From an uncultured Anaerolineae bacterium (lineage in GTDB: Bacteria > Chloroflexota > Anaerolineae > Anaerolineales > UBA11858), in assembly GCA_937893815.1 (NCBI GenBank), contig CALCSH010000605.1, positions 1 through 14,937 on the forward strand: a stretch of DNA of 14,937 nt, in the 5' to 3' direction. Shown here in pieces: positions 1-6,875 of the stretch. The position numbers and the translations under genes are program-made. Every line of letters begins with the position of its first letter. Position 1 is the stretch's first letter. The notes beneath the pieces were generated by a model. The model was given only the letters and a program-made list of their open reading frames with translations. It did not search any database and was not told the origin of the DNA.

Positions 1-804
1 CGTGCCTTTGGGGGTGATTTCCGCACCGCACCAATTTGGGTTTTCGACGCCACACCCCAGCAATTCGGCATAGGCAGATTGAAACGCGCCGAAGTTGAAG
101 TCATTCCCCTGAGTATTCCTGAATCCGTGCAGCGCAATTATTTCGCCGGTAAGGTATTGGCCGCGGCACAAGCTGAATCCACGGCTACTCCAGGCGATAG
201 CACCCTGATTTGGATGAGTTCCGACAGCCTGATATTCCAACCCCCGCTGGGTTTTGATCTTGATGGGAAATACGATATTGCCCTGCGTCCCGTACATATT
301 CGGAATATTGGCCTGCGTGTTGATGAACCGCTCAATGAATTCTGGAAAACTATATATGCCGCGGTGGGCTTGGACGATGTGGATGTGCAGATCGATTCGT
401 TTGTCGATGGGCAACGCCTGCGGGCGTATTTCAATTCGCACAGCTATGCCATTCATCCGGGGTTGGGATTATTGCGGGAATGGTACGCGATTTTCGAGAA
501 ACTCGTCTGTGACGAAATTTTTCAGCAGGGCGTGTGTAAAGAACCTCGTTATCAAATATTCTTACATCAGGCTGTGTTCAGCGCCCTGATCATAAAAATG
601 ATCGAAACGCCGCGTATTCGCCTGCTGCCGCCGGAGTATAGTTATCCATATCATTTGCACAGTCAGATTCCCGCCGCGCAACGCGCACAACGCTTCAATG
701 ATCTGGTGTGCATCGCCTATGAAGACCAATCGCTGAATCCCACAGATTTGACGAATATCGCGGTTGATGAGCCGCTAAAATCCTGGTTGGAGGGGTATCA
801 TTAA
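1..804 (+). CDS. C-terminal part of an unrecognised protein, possibly glycosyltransferase-like (5' end cut by window edge)
   Basis: The frame is open from base 1 to the TAA at 802-804, so the first codon visible (CGT) is internal. An in-frame TTG at 79 is not needed as a start, because the sequence before it reads like normal protein (AFGGDFRTAPIWVFDATP). The fragment is 267 residues with no signal peptide or membrane helix in view. Around fragment residues 68-115 there is a stretch of the type WMSSDSLIFQPP, then a DIALRPVH segment and EFWKTIY. This resembles the acceptor-side region of GT-A glycosyltransferases, where a hydrophobic strand leads to an acidic metal site (here only SDS, not a clear DxD). 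That resemblance is my pattern reading and is weak. The C-terminal third contains HPGLGLLREW and a helical segment. It sits 54 nt upstream of the RidA gene on the same strand. Function should be treated as unknown. Confidence 0.75.
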   Translation, partial: RAFGGDFRTAPIWVFDATPQQFGIGRLKRAEVEVIPLSIPESVQRNYFAGKVLAAAQAESTATPGDSTLIWMSSDSLIFQPPLGFDLDGKYDIALRPVHIRNIGLRVDEPLNEFWKTIYAAVGLDDVDVQIDSFVDGQRLRAYFNSHSYAIHPGLGLLREWYAIFEKLVCDEIFQQGVCKEPRYQIFLHQAVFSALIIKMIETPRIRLLPPEYSYPYHLHSQIPAAQRAQRFNDLVCIAYEDQSLNPTDLTNIAVDEPLKSWLEGYH

Positions 805-858
805 AATCAATTCATAAAAACCTGCTAGGTCTATTTTCATTACTCTTATGGAGAAATT

Positions 859-1236
859 ATGCAAACAAAATTTATTGATGGCGCACCTGCAGCAATTGGC
901 CCCTACTGCCACGCCATGCAATCCGGAAATCTTGTCTTCTGTTCCGGGCAAACGCCGTTGAACCCTGAAACCATGCAGCTTGTCGGCGACGAAATTGGTG
1001 AGCAAACGCGTCAGGCGTTGGCCAATCTAGAAACCGTACTCAAAGGCCTGGGGCTTTCGCTTCACCATATCGTAAAAACCACCGTATTCCTGAAAGATAT
1101 GGCAGATTTTCAGGGAATGAATACAGTGTATGCCGAGATCTTTGGTGGTCATCGTCCGGCGCGCACCACAATTGCCGTGCAGCAAAATCCACTCGACGCA
1201 CTGGTCGAAATTGAGTGTATTGCGGAGCTGGCGTAG
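859..1236 (+). CDS. ridA: RidA/YjgF-family enamine/imine deaminase
   Basis: This 125-residue protein has the usual length and full-length pattern of the RidA family. These small trimeric cytosolic enzymes hydrolyse reactive enamines and imines such as 2-aminoacrylate, released by PLP-dependent threonine/serine dehydratases. Residues matching the catalytic set of E. coli RidA are visible: Tyr16 in IGPYCHA, Arg102 in PARTTIAV and Glu117 in LVEIEC. The FCSGQ strand (27-31) and the VFLKDM segment (76-81) are also typical. Keeping the arginine that binds the substrate carboxylate supports a real deaminase over a divergent paralogue. The ATG at 859 follows a GGAGAA ribosome site at 850-855. The YiiX-like gene starts 19 nt after its stop, so the two may share a transcript. 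A PLP-dependent threonine aldolase lies in the same window but on the opposite strand, so a functional link is only speculative. Confidence 0.95.
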   Translation: MQTKFIDGAPAAIGPYCHAMQSGNLVFCSGQTPLNPETMQLVGDEIGEQTRQALANLETVLKGLGLSLHHIVKTTVFLKDMADFQGMNTVYAEIFGGHRPARTTIAVQQNPLDALVEIECIAELA

Positions 1237-1255
1237 CAGAAAGCACCGATCAATT

Positions 1256-1828
1256 ATGATTTATACGCACCATATTAGCAGCATTCCCCTGCAAACTGGG
1301 GATATTATTGGCACAACCGACATCGAGCTTGAAATTCAAGCCGGGGAATTCTGGCGATTGCTTGGACGTTTGATGCCCGGCCCGGTAGATCATATTGCGA
1401 TTTATACCGGCCCAGGCGGACGCTGTGTTGAATCCGGAGGTCGGGGTGTGATCACTTTTGATATTGATGAGGGGGGTTGGCTTTCAGGAAAAATGAGCAA
1501 GCACCGCGGGCGGTTTCTCGACCAGTTCTACGGCGTAGCCTACCCATTGGCTGGGCGGGGATTATCCGAGGAAGAAGAGATACAAATTCGAGAAAACGTC
1601 GCCGAATATTGTTTGAAACAGGCCCAGGCGCACAAACGCTATAACCTCAACTTTCTCGATTCGGAAACGGAAGAAAGCTTTTATTGCAGCCAGCTTGCCT
1701 ACAAAGCCTATATTCAACACGGCATCAACCTCAATACCGGCGCAGGGGTTCCCAATTTACCCGGTACGAGCAGCATTGTATTTCCGCAAGAGATATGGAA
1801 CGCTTGTTTGGTCAACACAACGGTTTGA
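1256..1828 (+). CDS. YiiX/YebB-like NlpC/P60-superfamily (papain-fold) hydrolase
   Basis: The 190-residue product has the permuted papain-fold layout of the YiiX (Peptidase_C92-like) group. An N-terminal LQTGDII strand is followed by the catalytic-type histidine in DHIAIYTG (His46) and VESGGRGV (53-66). The nucleophile-type cysteine comes near the C-terminus, in SFYCSQLAYKAY (Cys144). In this family the His motif precedes the Cys motif, which is the order seen here. Known relatives are amidases or thioesterases acting on lipids or peptides; the substrate here cannot be read. No signal peptide is evident, so it is probably cytosolic. The frame is open further upstream to 1130, but that part lies inside ridA. 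The ATG at 1256, 19 nt after the ridA stop, is the sensible start, although no good Shine-Dalgarno sequence precedes it. The next gene follows after 15 nt. Confidence 0.85.
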   Translation: MIYTHHISSIPLQTGDIIGTTDIELEIQAGEFWRLLGRLMPGPVDHIAIYTGPGGRCVESGGRGVITFDIDEGGWLSGKMSKHRGRFLDQFYGVAYPLAGRGLSEEEEIQIRENVAEYCLKQAQAHKRYNLNFLDSETEESFYCSQLAYKAYIQHGINLNTGAGVPNLPGTSSIVFPQEIWNACLVNTTV

Positions 1829-1843
1829 AAAAAGGAGAGCGAA

Positions 1844-2479
1844 ATGCCAACTGAATCTGCTGCGCAAGCTTTGAGTATTTTACGCGAAGGAAGCCATTAC
1901 CAATGGTATGTCATCACCCTATTTGCTTTTGTGGTCTATGCCTATGCTGTGGAGATCGAACGCCGCAACTGGAATCTGGTCTTCGCCGGGCTGGCTTTCT
2001 GGGGCATGGATTGGTTCAATGAAATCTGGAATTCGCTGTTCTTTCACTTCAACGGTCACGCACCGGTTTGGGGAGCACCCGGACAAACTGCTTATCTGAT
2101 ATTGATCGGCCTGAACATCGAAATTTCTTTCATGTTTGCCGTCGCCGGGATCGCTTTTGGAAAAATGCTACTCCCCGACAAGCACACCAAAATTCTAGGG
2201 ATTCCGAACCGGCTGTTCATGGCGATTGTAAATTCGGCATTTTGTGTATTTGTGGAGGTGCTGCTCAATCAGATTGGCGCGCTGACCTGGGATTACTCCT
2301 GGTGGGATGCTTCTTCCCCTTGGTTAATTTTCTTGTTTGGGTATTTCCACTTTTTCCTGGTTTCGTATTGGGTGCATGATATGGATACCATCAGGAAGAA
2401 ACTCATCACGGTTGGCGTGATCTATGGAGTGGTGTTTCTCGAAATCCTGGTGTTCGGCGTCATCCTGAAGTGGATTTAG
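1844..2479 (+). CDS. Six-helix integral membrane protein of unknown function
   Basis: I do not recognise a functional family. The 211-residue protein is strongly hydrophobic, with about six transmembrane segments near residues 20-36, 44-62, 82-106, 122-141, 158-176 and 187-209. It is rich in aromatic residues (WGMDWFNEIWNSLFFHF at 53-69; WDYSWWD at 139-145). The acidic and amide positions in and beside the helices (E37, D56, N59, E60, N91, E93, E138-like positions) could line a polar site. There is no signal peptide cleavage motif and no known catalytic motif. The ATG at 1844 follows a strong AAAGGAGAG site at 1830-1838. The stop TAG overlaps or abuts possible starts of ybaK, which points to co-translation with that gene. 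Similar uncharacterised membrane proteins occur in other Gram-positive-like bacteria, as I recall, but no role is established. Confidence 0.85.
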   Translation: MPTESAAQALSILREGSHYQWYVITLFAFVVYAYAVEIERRNWNLVFAGLAFWGMDWFNEIWNSLFFHFNGHAPVWGAPGQTAYLILIGLNIEISFMFAVAGIAFGKMLLPDKHTKILGIPNRLFMAIVNSAFCVFVEVLLNQIGALTWDYSWWDASSPWLIFLFGYFHFFLVSYWVHDMDTIRKKLITVGVIYGVVFLEILVFGVILKWI

Positions 2480-2484
2480 TGCCT

Positions 2485-2958
2485 ATGCCGAAAAATAATG
2501 TCACCCGTTTGCTCGATCAACGCAAAATCGAGTATGTAATCTTTGAGTTACCAGAAGAAAAACTGGGAGCGCTGCAAACCGCCGAGATGCTGGCTGTGCC
2601 CCCAGAGCAGGTTTTTAAAACGATTGTGGCCGCCCGGTTAGAACAGGGCAAGCCTATTCTGGCCGTGATTCCCGGTACAACGGAAGTCGATTTAAAATTA
2701 CTGGCGAAAGCGGTGGGAGAGAAAAAAGTACGCCTGACCACGCAGGGTGAAGCCGAAGATATCACCGGCCTTCAAGCCGGGGGGATTTCCCCACTGGCCC
2801 TGATCAATCGTGGGTTTCAAACAGTGATCGATGCAAGCGCCAAAATCTTTGATGAAATCCATATTTCTGGCGGGCAGCGCGGGCTGAATATCCGTTTGCC
2901 CCTCAAAGACCTGGCAAAATTAACTAACGCACGCTTTGCGCCAATCGGTAAAGAATAA
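2485..2958 (+). CDS. ybaK: YbaK/EbsC-type Cys-tRNA(Pro) deacylase
   Basis: The 157-residue product matches the YbaK/EbsC editing-domain family, which hydrolyses Cys-tRNA(Pro) made in error by prolyl-tRNA synthetase. It acts in trans in the cytosol, with ProRS and tRNA. The family pattern is complete. It opens NNVTRLLDQRKIEY (4-17), then has EQVFKTIVA with the essential lysine (Lys45), VIPGTTEVDLK (61-71) and GGISPLAL (99-106), and ends in a conserved IHISGGQRGLNI strand-turn. Three in-frame starts are possible: GTG 2470 and GTG 2479, both overlapping the preceding stop, and ATG 2485. ATG 2485 is chosen because it gives the standard N-terminus of the family. No strong ribosome site is present, so translation is probably coupled to the membrane-protein gene just upstream. 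Confidence 0.93.
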   Translation: MPKNNVTRLLDQRKIEYVIFELPEEKLGALQTAEMLAVPPEQVFKTIVAARLEQGKPILAVIPGTTEVDLKLLAKAVGEKKVRLTTQGEAEDITGLQAGGISPLALINRGFQTVIDASAKIFDEIHISGGQRGLNIRLPLKDLAKLTNARFAPIGKE

Positions 2959-2987
2959 GTCCTTCGGAGTTTGAAAATCCGAAGGAC
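2959..2987. terminator. Hairpin between convergent ybaK and pspC-like genes, probable bidirectional terminator
   Basis: A perfect 10-bp inverted repeat (GTCCTTCGGA at 2959-2968, TCCGAAGGAC at 2978-2987) with a 9-nt loop starts directly after the ybaK stop. On the - strand it is followed by a T-rich run (TTATTCTTT), so it looks like a good terminator for the pspC-like gene. On the + strand the following bases (CAATTATG) are less T-rich, so termination of ybaK is less certain. Confidence 0.75.
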
Positions 2988-3019
2988 CAATTATGCTGTG
3001 GTGGGAGCAATCGCTGAGT

Positions 3020-3262
3020 TTATTCCACATCCTCCGCAATAGTGGAGATCACAGCCTCCGAAGCGGGAACCGCCTCCGGGACAACCAGCATCATCACAAT
3101 ATACACCCAAAACAGTGCGCTGCCGGTAACCAGGCTGCCAAAGACAAAAATCAGGCGCATTAGCGTGGGATCAATATTGAAGTACTCGCCCAAACCGGCG
3201 CAAACCCCGGCGATCATACGATCATCTTGTAAGCGATAAAGGCGTTTGTAATTGTCAGTCAT
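3020..3262 (-). CDS. PspC-domain small membrane protein
   Basis: This 80-residue protein is essentially a single PspC domain: a short basic N-terminus (YKRLYRLQDDR), then MIAGVCAGLGEYFNIDP (residues 17-32) and one long hydrophobic stretch (about 36-62) ending in VVPEA. The GVCAGLGEYF motif and the following Asp-Pro are hallmarks of the family. In E. coli PspC is an inner-membrane partner of the phage-shock response; stand-alone short PspC proteins in other phyla are mostly of unknown role. The frame is open up to 3343, but the ATG at 3262 is chosen because AGGAG at 3271-3275 lies 8 nt upstream and the domain begins just after it. No pspA or pspB is nearby. It is convergent with ybaK and lies 254 nt downstream of the cyclase gene, so it probably has its own promoter, which I could not identify. 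Confidence 0.9.
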   Translation of the reverse strand: MTDNYKRLYRLQDDRMIAGVCAGLGEYFNIDPTLMRLIFVFGSLVTGSALFWVYIVMMLVVPEAVPASEAVISTIAEDVE

Positions 3263-3437
3263 TTTGAATTCTCCTGATAAAAAATTTCGATTACCCCCAT
3301 ATACGCAAGTCCCCCCGGTAAGTTGCGCAATCAAACAAGGCACGAAATCTCAAGTGCACATGGATTTTTGGGGCGACCACAGAATTCGTTGAAACGATAA
3401 TCATCAACAAAATTTACACATCGATGAAAATCAACCC

Positions 3438-3512
3438 AAGGCCACAAGGAAGCGAAGTTGCAGAGAAAAACACAAAACTTTGCGTCGCTGCTCCCCTGCG
3501 CCATTGCGTTAA
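3438..3512. repeat. Degenerate 8-nt-periodic inverted element downstream of the cyclase gene
   Basis: The 3' arm is four consecutive 8-nt units (CTTTGCGT 3478-3485, CGCTGCTC 3486-3493, CCCTGCGC 3494-3501, CATTGCGT 3502-3509). The 5' arm holds units ending in AAG/GAG at spacings of 8, 9 and 8 nt (3438-3465), roughly complementary in style. An A-rich spacer separates the arms. It resembles a decayed copy of intergenic elements of the type ACGCAAAG(n)...CTTTGCGT(n) that I recall from many bacterial genomes. Base pairing between the arms is poor. The element ends 4 nt before the cyclase stop codon. The rest of the 3263-3516 gap shows nothing I can support. Confidence 0.4.
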
Positions 3513-3516
3513 CTAT

Positions 3517-6300
3517 TCAAACTTCTGTCGCTGATTGAAGCCCGCTGAGCCTATACACCACAGCCGGTTCCGCTTTGCCCTTGACCTTGACCGGTGGGAG
3601 TTGCCTGGCGATCACCTGCCCAGCGATGGCGCGATAGGCACTCTCAGAGAGCAATATCTGGCCTGGCTCGGCAACCGATTCCAGGCGCTGGGCGTAGTTG
3701 ACAGCATCGCCAATGACCGTGTAATTGAATAGATCGTTGGTGCCCACATTGCCGACCATCGCATCACCGGTATTGATGCCAATGCTGAAATAGAGCTGAT
3801 GTGCTTGCGTGACGGTCGCACGGAGTTTGCGAATTGCGGCATCCATCGCCAGGGCCGCTCGGGCGGCACGCAACACATGATCGTTCTGGGGATCAGGAGC
3901 ATTCCAGAAAGCCATCACCGCATCGCCCATAAATTTATCGAGGGTGCCCTCTTCGGTGAGAACGGCCTGCGCCGCGACCGAAAGATACGAATTCAGTACA
4001 CCGAAAAGCACTTCAGGATTTGTGCGCTCGCTGAAGGGCGTGAAATTGTGAATATCGGCGAAAAGCACGGTCAGCGGCTGGCGAATTCCATCCAGGCGTA
4101 AATTGGTGGGGTCCGCCAAAAGACGGTCGCGCACGCGCGGGGCAACCACACGCCCAAAGGTTTGACGGATGCGCTCGTGCTCGGTTTCGAGTGTGTGCTG
4201 TCGGGTGAGATCATCAATCACGATCGTGGCCCCTTTGGTGTCGAGTTGTGCATCGCGTAACGGCGTGCTGGAGAGACGCAAGAATAATGGCCCGCGCTCC
4301 AAAAGAATGGGATTGAATTCTTCTCCTACAATCGCCGTGCCTTCGCGTAACGTGGCAGCGGCCATAAGTAAAAAATGCGGCCCCAATTCAGGCAGAGCTT
4401 CGCCCAATGTGCGACCAATCACTTGTTCCACAGGGGTGCCCAAAATGCGCACGGCTGCCTGATTAAAGAGTGTAATTTTGCGCTTCAAGTCGGTGGTGAT
4501 GACCCCCGACGACATGGATGCGAAAATATTATCCATCAGGTTTTTCATTTCAAGGGTCTGATTAAGGGTTTCTTGCAGATTAGCAAACAGGCGCACGTTT
4601 TCCAGCGCCAGGGAGGACTGCCCGGCCACAGCTTCGAGAAATTCGAGATCGTCACTGGTATAGGGTTCCCCGGAGCGTCGCGCCCCCAGGGCCAGGAAGC
4701 CGATCATTTTTCCCTCATGGTGCAACGGCGTGAACACGCGGCAGCCGAGCGCATCCAGCGTAGTTGCTTCGGTGGACAAAGCTTCGGGAAGAGTACGGCC
4801 CGGCGGGAACCAGATGCCACCCTCCCCCTGATTCAGAATCCCCACCAGCGGATGTTCGGCGGGGAGCGCTACACTGTGCTCATCCGGATTCTGCGGGCGA
4901 TAGACCGCATCCGTATCATCATATAAATAGATCAACACTTTATCGGGAGTCAGTGCGGCGCGAAGTTCGTGCTCGAGCATATACAAAGTATGGCCCATTT
5001 CAGGCGAAATACTGAGGTAACGCGAAAGATGGGAGAGCACGCGGCGATAGTCGGCGCGGGTGCGGTAAAACAGGCGGTCGATGGCGCGCTGCATCAGGTT
5101 GCGCAGCGGCGTCAGGCCAACTACCAGCACAAAAAGATACAGCGCCACGAGCACGGGATCGTCGGGGGTAATTTGCGAGGGAATAAGAAACGAGAGCAGG
5201 GCAATCAGCAAGTAGAAAATACCTACGGCGCCCGTGGCGGTCAGGGCATAGGTGAGGGTGACGCCCATAATACGATCGACATCCAGCAAGCGGTAGCGCA
5301 CCAGAGCATAGGCCACCGATAGTGGAAAAGCGATCAACGCCGGGAAGGCAATATTGACCTGAAACAGCACCAATTGTCCAAAAGCTGAGGGCAATAAAAA
5401 TGTTACCAGAATAGGCCCAAAAGCCAGCACCGAGCCAAAAACGATAATTCGGCTTTGCTGGCGGATCATAGCCGAACTGCTGAACGCCACGCGGAAAATC
5501 AGCGAACCCAGGAATACCAAAATTCCTAGACTGATTGCAGCATAACTCCATAACCAGGTATTGATATACCCCCAGGGGTCGGTGGGTATCAGGATTTCAC
5601 GCATCACCGGAATCGCCAGGGCGAAGGTTAGGAACCAGGGCAGCCAGTGTAAGCGCGGGTAGCGCTTAACAAAATCCATCTTTTTGGGGAAATCCATTGC
5701 CAGATGCAGCAGCGCCCCTCCGGCTACGGGCAGGCTCAGCGCCCAGAGCAGCACCAATGCCTGACTGGTATTCATATCGAAATAGGCCGCCGTAATCGTA
5801 CTCGCCGATGACGTAAATGCCAAAAAAGCCAATGATGAGCGTTTATCGCTGCTCAGACGATAAGCCCAGGCCCCAATAAACCAGAAAGCAATCCCAACGA
5901 TATACGGAATCCCGAACCAGATCACCAATTCTGCGTGGCTAAAACGCCGCGGCGCAACACTTACCTGATAGGGTTGCCCGTCCATAGTAACCAACCCTAA
6001 GGTTATCACATCGCCCGCATCGGAAAGCGCCGCCCGCATATCAGTTCGGTTGGCGACGGGCTTGCCATCCATACTTACCAATTGATCATAATTTTGTACC
6101 CCATTTTCTTTGGCCGCCCAATTCTCGCGCGCCACCTGGCTTACTACGCCATTCGGCTCCAGAAACAGGCCCAAAAACGGTTGCTGCACCCACCTATACG
6201 CCCAAAAAGGGGCGAGCAGCAGCACCAAAAATGAGATCCCCGCGAAAGACAGCGGAAGTGCCTGCATGATCCAATTTCTAATGCGTCGAATTCGAGTCAT
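3517..6300 (-). CDS. Large membrane class III adenylate cyclase with PDZ-like, multi-TM, GAF and PAS regions
   Basis: The 927-residue protein has these parts in order: a TM helix (15-35); a PDZ-like region (about 50-116, with YDQLVSMDGKPV); about eight or nine more TM helices (123-398); a GAF domain (about 430-575); a short coiled linker; a PAS domain (about 590-700); and a class III nucleotide cyclase domain (about 740-920). The catalytic set looks complete: metal aspartates Asp749 (FADIHNFT) and Asp793 (KFMGDAVMAF), base-reading Lys789, and transition-state residues Asn868 and Arg872 (GDAVNYAQRLE). The position equivalent to the second adenine-reading residue is Thr861 (NYTVIGD), the Lys/Thr pairing known for class IIIb cyclases, some of which respond to bicarbonate. 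It should make cAMP from ATP at the inner face of the membrane, controlled by the PDZ, membrane, GAF and PAS parts. Its ATG overlaps the comEA stop (ATGA), so it is translationally coupled to comEA. Confidence 0.93.
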   Translation of the reverse strand: MTRIRRIRNWIMQALPLSFAGISFLVLLLAPFWAYRWVQQPFLGLFLEPNGVVSQVARENWAAKENGVQNYDQLVSMDGKPVANRTDMRAALSDAGDVITLGLVTMDGQPYQVSVAPRRFSHAELVIWFGIPYIVGIAFWFIGAWAYRLSSDKRSSLAFLAFTSSASTITAAYFDMNTSQALVLLWALSLPVAGGALLHLAMDFPKKMDFVKRYPRLHWLPWFLTFALAIPVMREILIPTDPWGYINTWLWSYAAISLGILVFLGSLIFRVAFSSSAMIRQQSRIIVFGSVLAFGPILVTFLLPSAFGQLVLFQVNIAFPALIAFPLSVAYALVRYRLLDVDRIMGVTLTYALTATGAVGIFYLLIALLSFLIPSQITPDDPVLVALYLFVLVVGLTPLRNLMQRAIDRLFYRTRADYRRVLSHLSRYLSISPEMGHTLYMLEHELRAALTPDKVLIYLYDDTDAVYRPQNPDEHSVALPAEHPLVGILNQGEGGIWFPPGRTLPEALSTEATTLDALGCRVFTPLHHEGKMIGFLALGARRSGEPYTSDDLEFLEAVAGQSSLALENVRLFANLQETLNQTLEMKNLMDNIFASMSSGVITTDLKRKITLFNQAAVRILGTPVEQVIGRTLGEALPELGPHFLLMAAATLREGTAIVGEEFNPILLERGPLFLRLSSTPLRDAQLDTKGATIVIDDLTRQHTLETEHERIRQTFGRVVAPRVRDRLLADPTNLRLDGIRQPLTVLFADIHNFTPFSERTNPEVLFGVLNSYLSVAAQAVLTEEGTLDKFMGDAVMAFWNAPDPQNDHVLRAARAALAMDAAIRKLRATVTQAHQLYFSIGINTGDAMVGNVGTNDLFNYTVIGDAVNYAQRLESVAEPGQILLSESAYRAIAGQVIARQLPPVKVKGKAEPAVVYRLSGLQSATEV

Positions 6301-6875
6301 GGCTCCACCGATAGCAAATGCTTCATCTTCTCAAAAGTGGCGGGGCCAATACCAGAGACTTTTTGTATCTCTTCGATGGTGGAGAATGCGCCGTTTTCCT
6401 GGCGATAGGCGATAATTTTTTGCGCTGTGACCGGCCCAACGCCGGGTAAGGTTTCTAACTCGGTCTGGGAGGCTGTATTGATATTCACGATTTGTGCAAC
6501 GGACTCCCCCTGAGGTTGCTCGGTGCTGGCGGGTGCGGAACCTGTATCCGCGGGGCTGGCTGCCCTCGAAACGGCAGGCACAACCACCTGACTCCCATCG
6601 TCAAGCTGGGCAGCCAGATTTAAATTTTCGACGTTGGCATCTTCTGTGATGCCGCCTGCCGCGGCAATAGCATCTTGTACGCGGCTATTCGGGGGCAGAT
6701 TCACTACCCCCGGTTCTTCGACGGCACCACTAACATGCACCAAAATGGGCACAGGCATTGGCGCAGGCAATAGCTCAATCGGCGCGCCGCGCGGTGGGCT
6801 GCTGGCAATCAGCACAGCTCCCGCGCCAATCAATCCAAATAAAACGCCAATGGCGATCAGCCCCCAATTCTTCAC
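6297..6875 (-). CDS. comEA: ComEA-type membrane-anchored DNA-binding protein (SLBB + helix-hairpin-helix)
   Basis: The 192-residue protein has an N-terminal membrane anchor (4-24), an SLBB-type region (about 43-100: VHVSGAVEEPGVV, AAAGGITEDA), a Ser/Ala/Pro/Gln linker (101-127) and a C-terminal ComEA HhH domain (about 129-190). The two hairpins read LPGVGPVTA and VSGIGPATF. In competent bacteria ComEA binds incoming double-stranded DNA outside the membrane and hands it to ComEC; the SLBB+HhH form is the Gram-positive-like layout. The start is GTG at 6875, within a GTGA overlap with the S1-protein stop, and AAGGAG at 6883-6888 is 7 nt upstream. An out-of-frame ATG at 6877 is not used. No comEC is next to it, which is unusual: the following coupled gene is an adenylate cyclase. 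A role in DNA uptake is the default, but other HhH envelope functions cannot be excluded. Confidence 0.92.
   Translation of the reverse strand: MKNWGLIAIGVLFGLIGAGAVLIASSPPRGAPIELLPAPMPVPILVHVSGAVEEPGVVNLPPNSRVQDAIAAAGGITEDANVENLNLAAQLDDGSQVVVPAVSRAASPADTGSAPASTEQPQGESVAQIVNINTASQTELETLPGVGPVTAQKIIAYRQENGAFSTIEEIQKVSGIGPATFEKMKHLLSVEP

Noticed and set aside
1130..1255. N-terminal extension of the YiiX-like gene into ridA
   Set aside because: The extension lies wholly within the ridA coding region in another frame and adds Arg/Ser-rich sequence not expected in the family.
4375..5322. Open + strand frames of 80-180 codons opposite the cyclase gene
   Set aside because: They are antisense to a complete, motif-rich cyclase; their translations are rich in Arg, Gln and His with no family pattern and no ribosome sites.
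5000..5551. Second - strand frame of 183 codons inside the cyclase gene
   Set aside because: It is out of frame with clear transmembrane coding sequence and has a composition typical of shadow frames.
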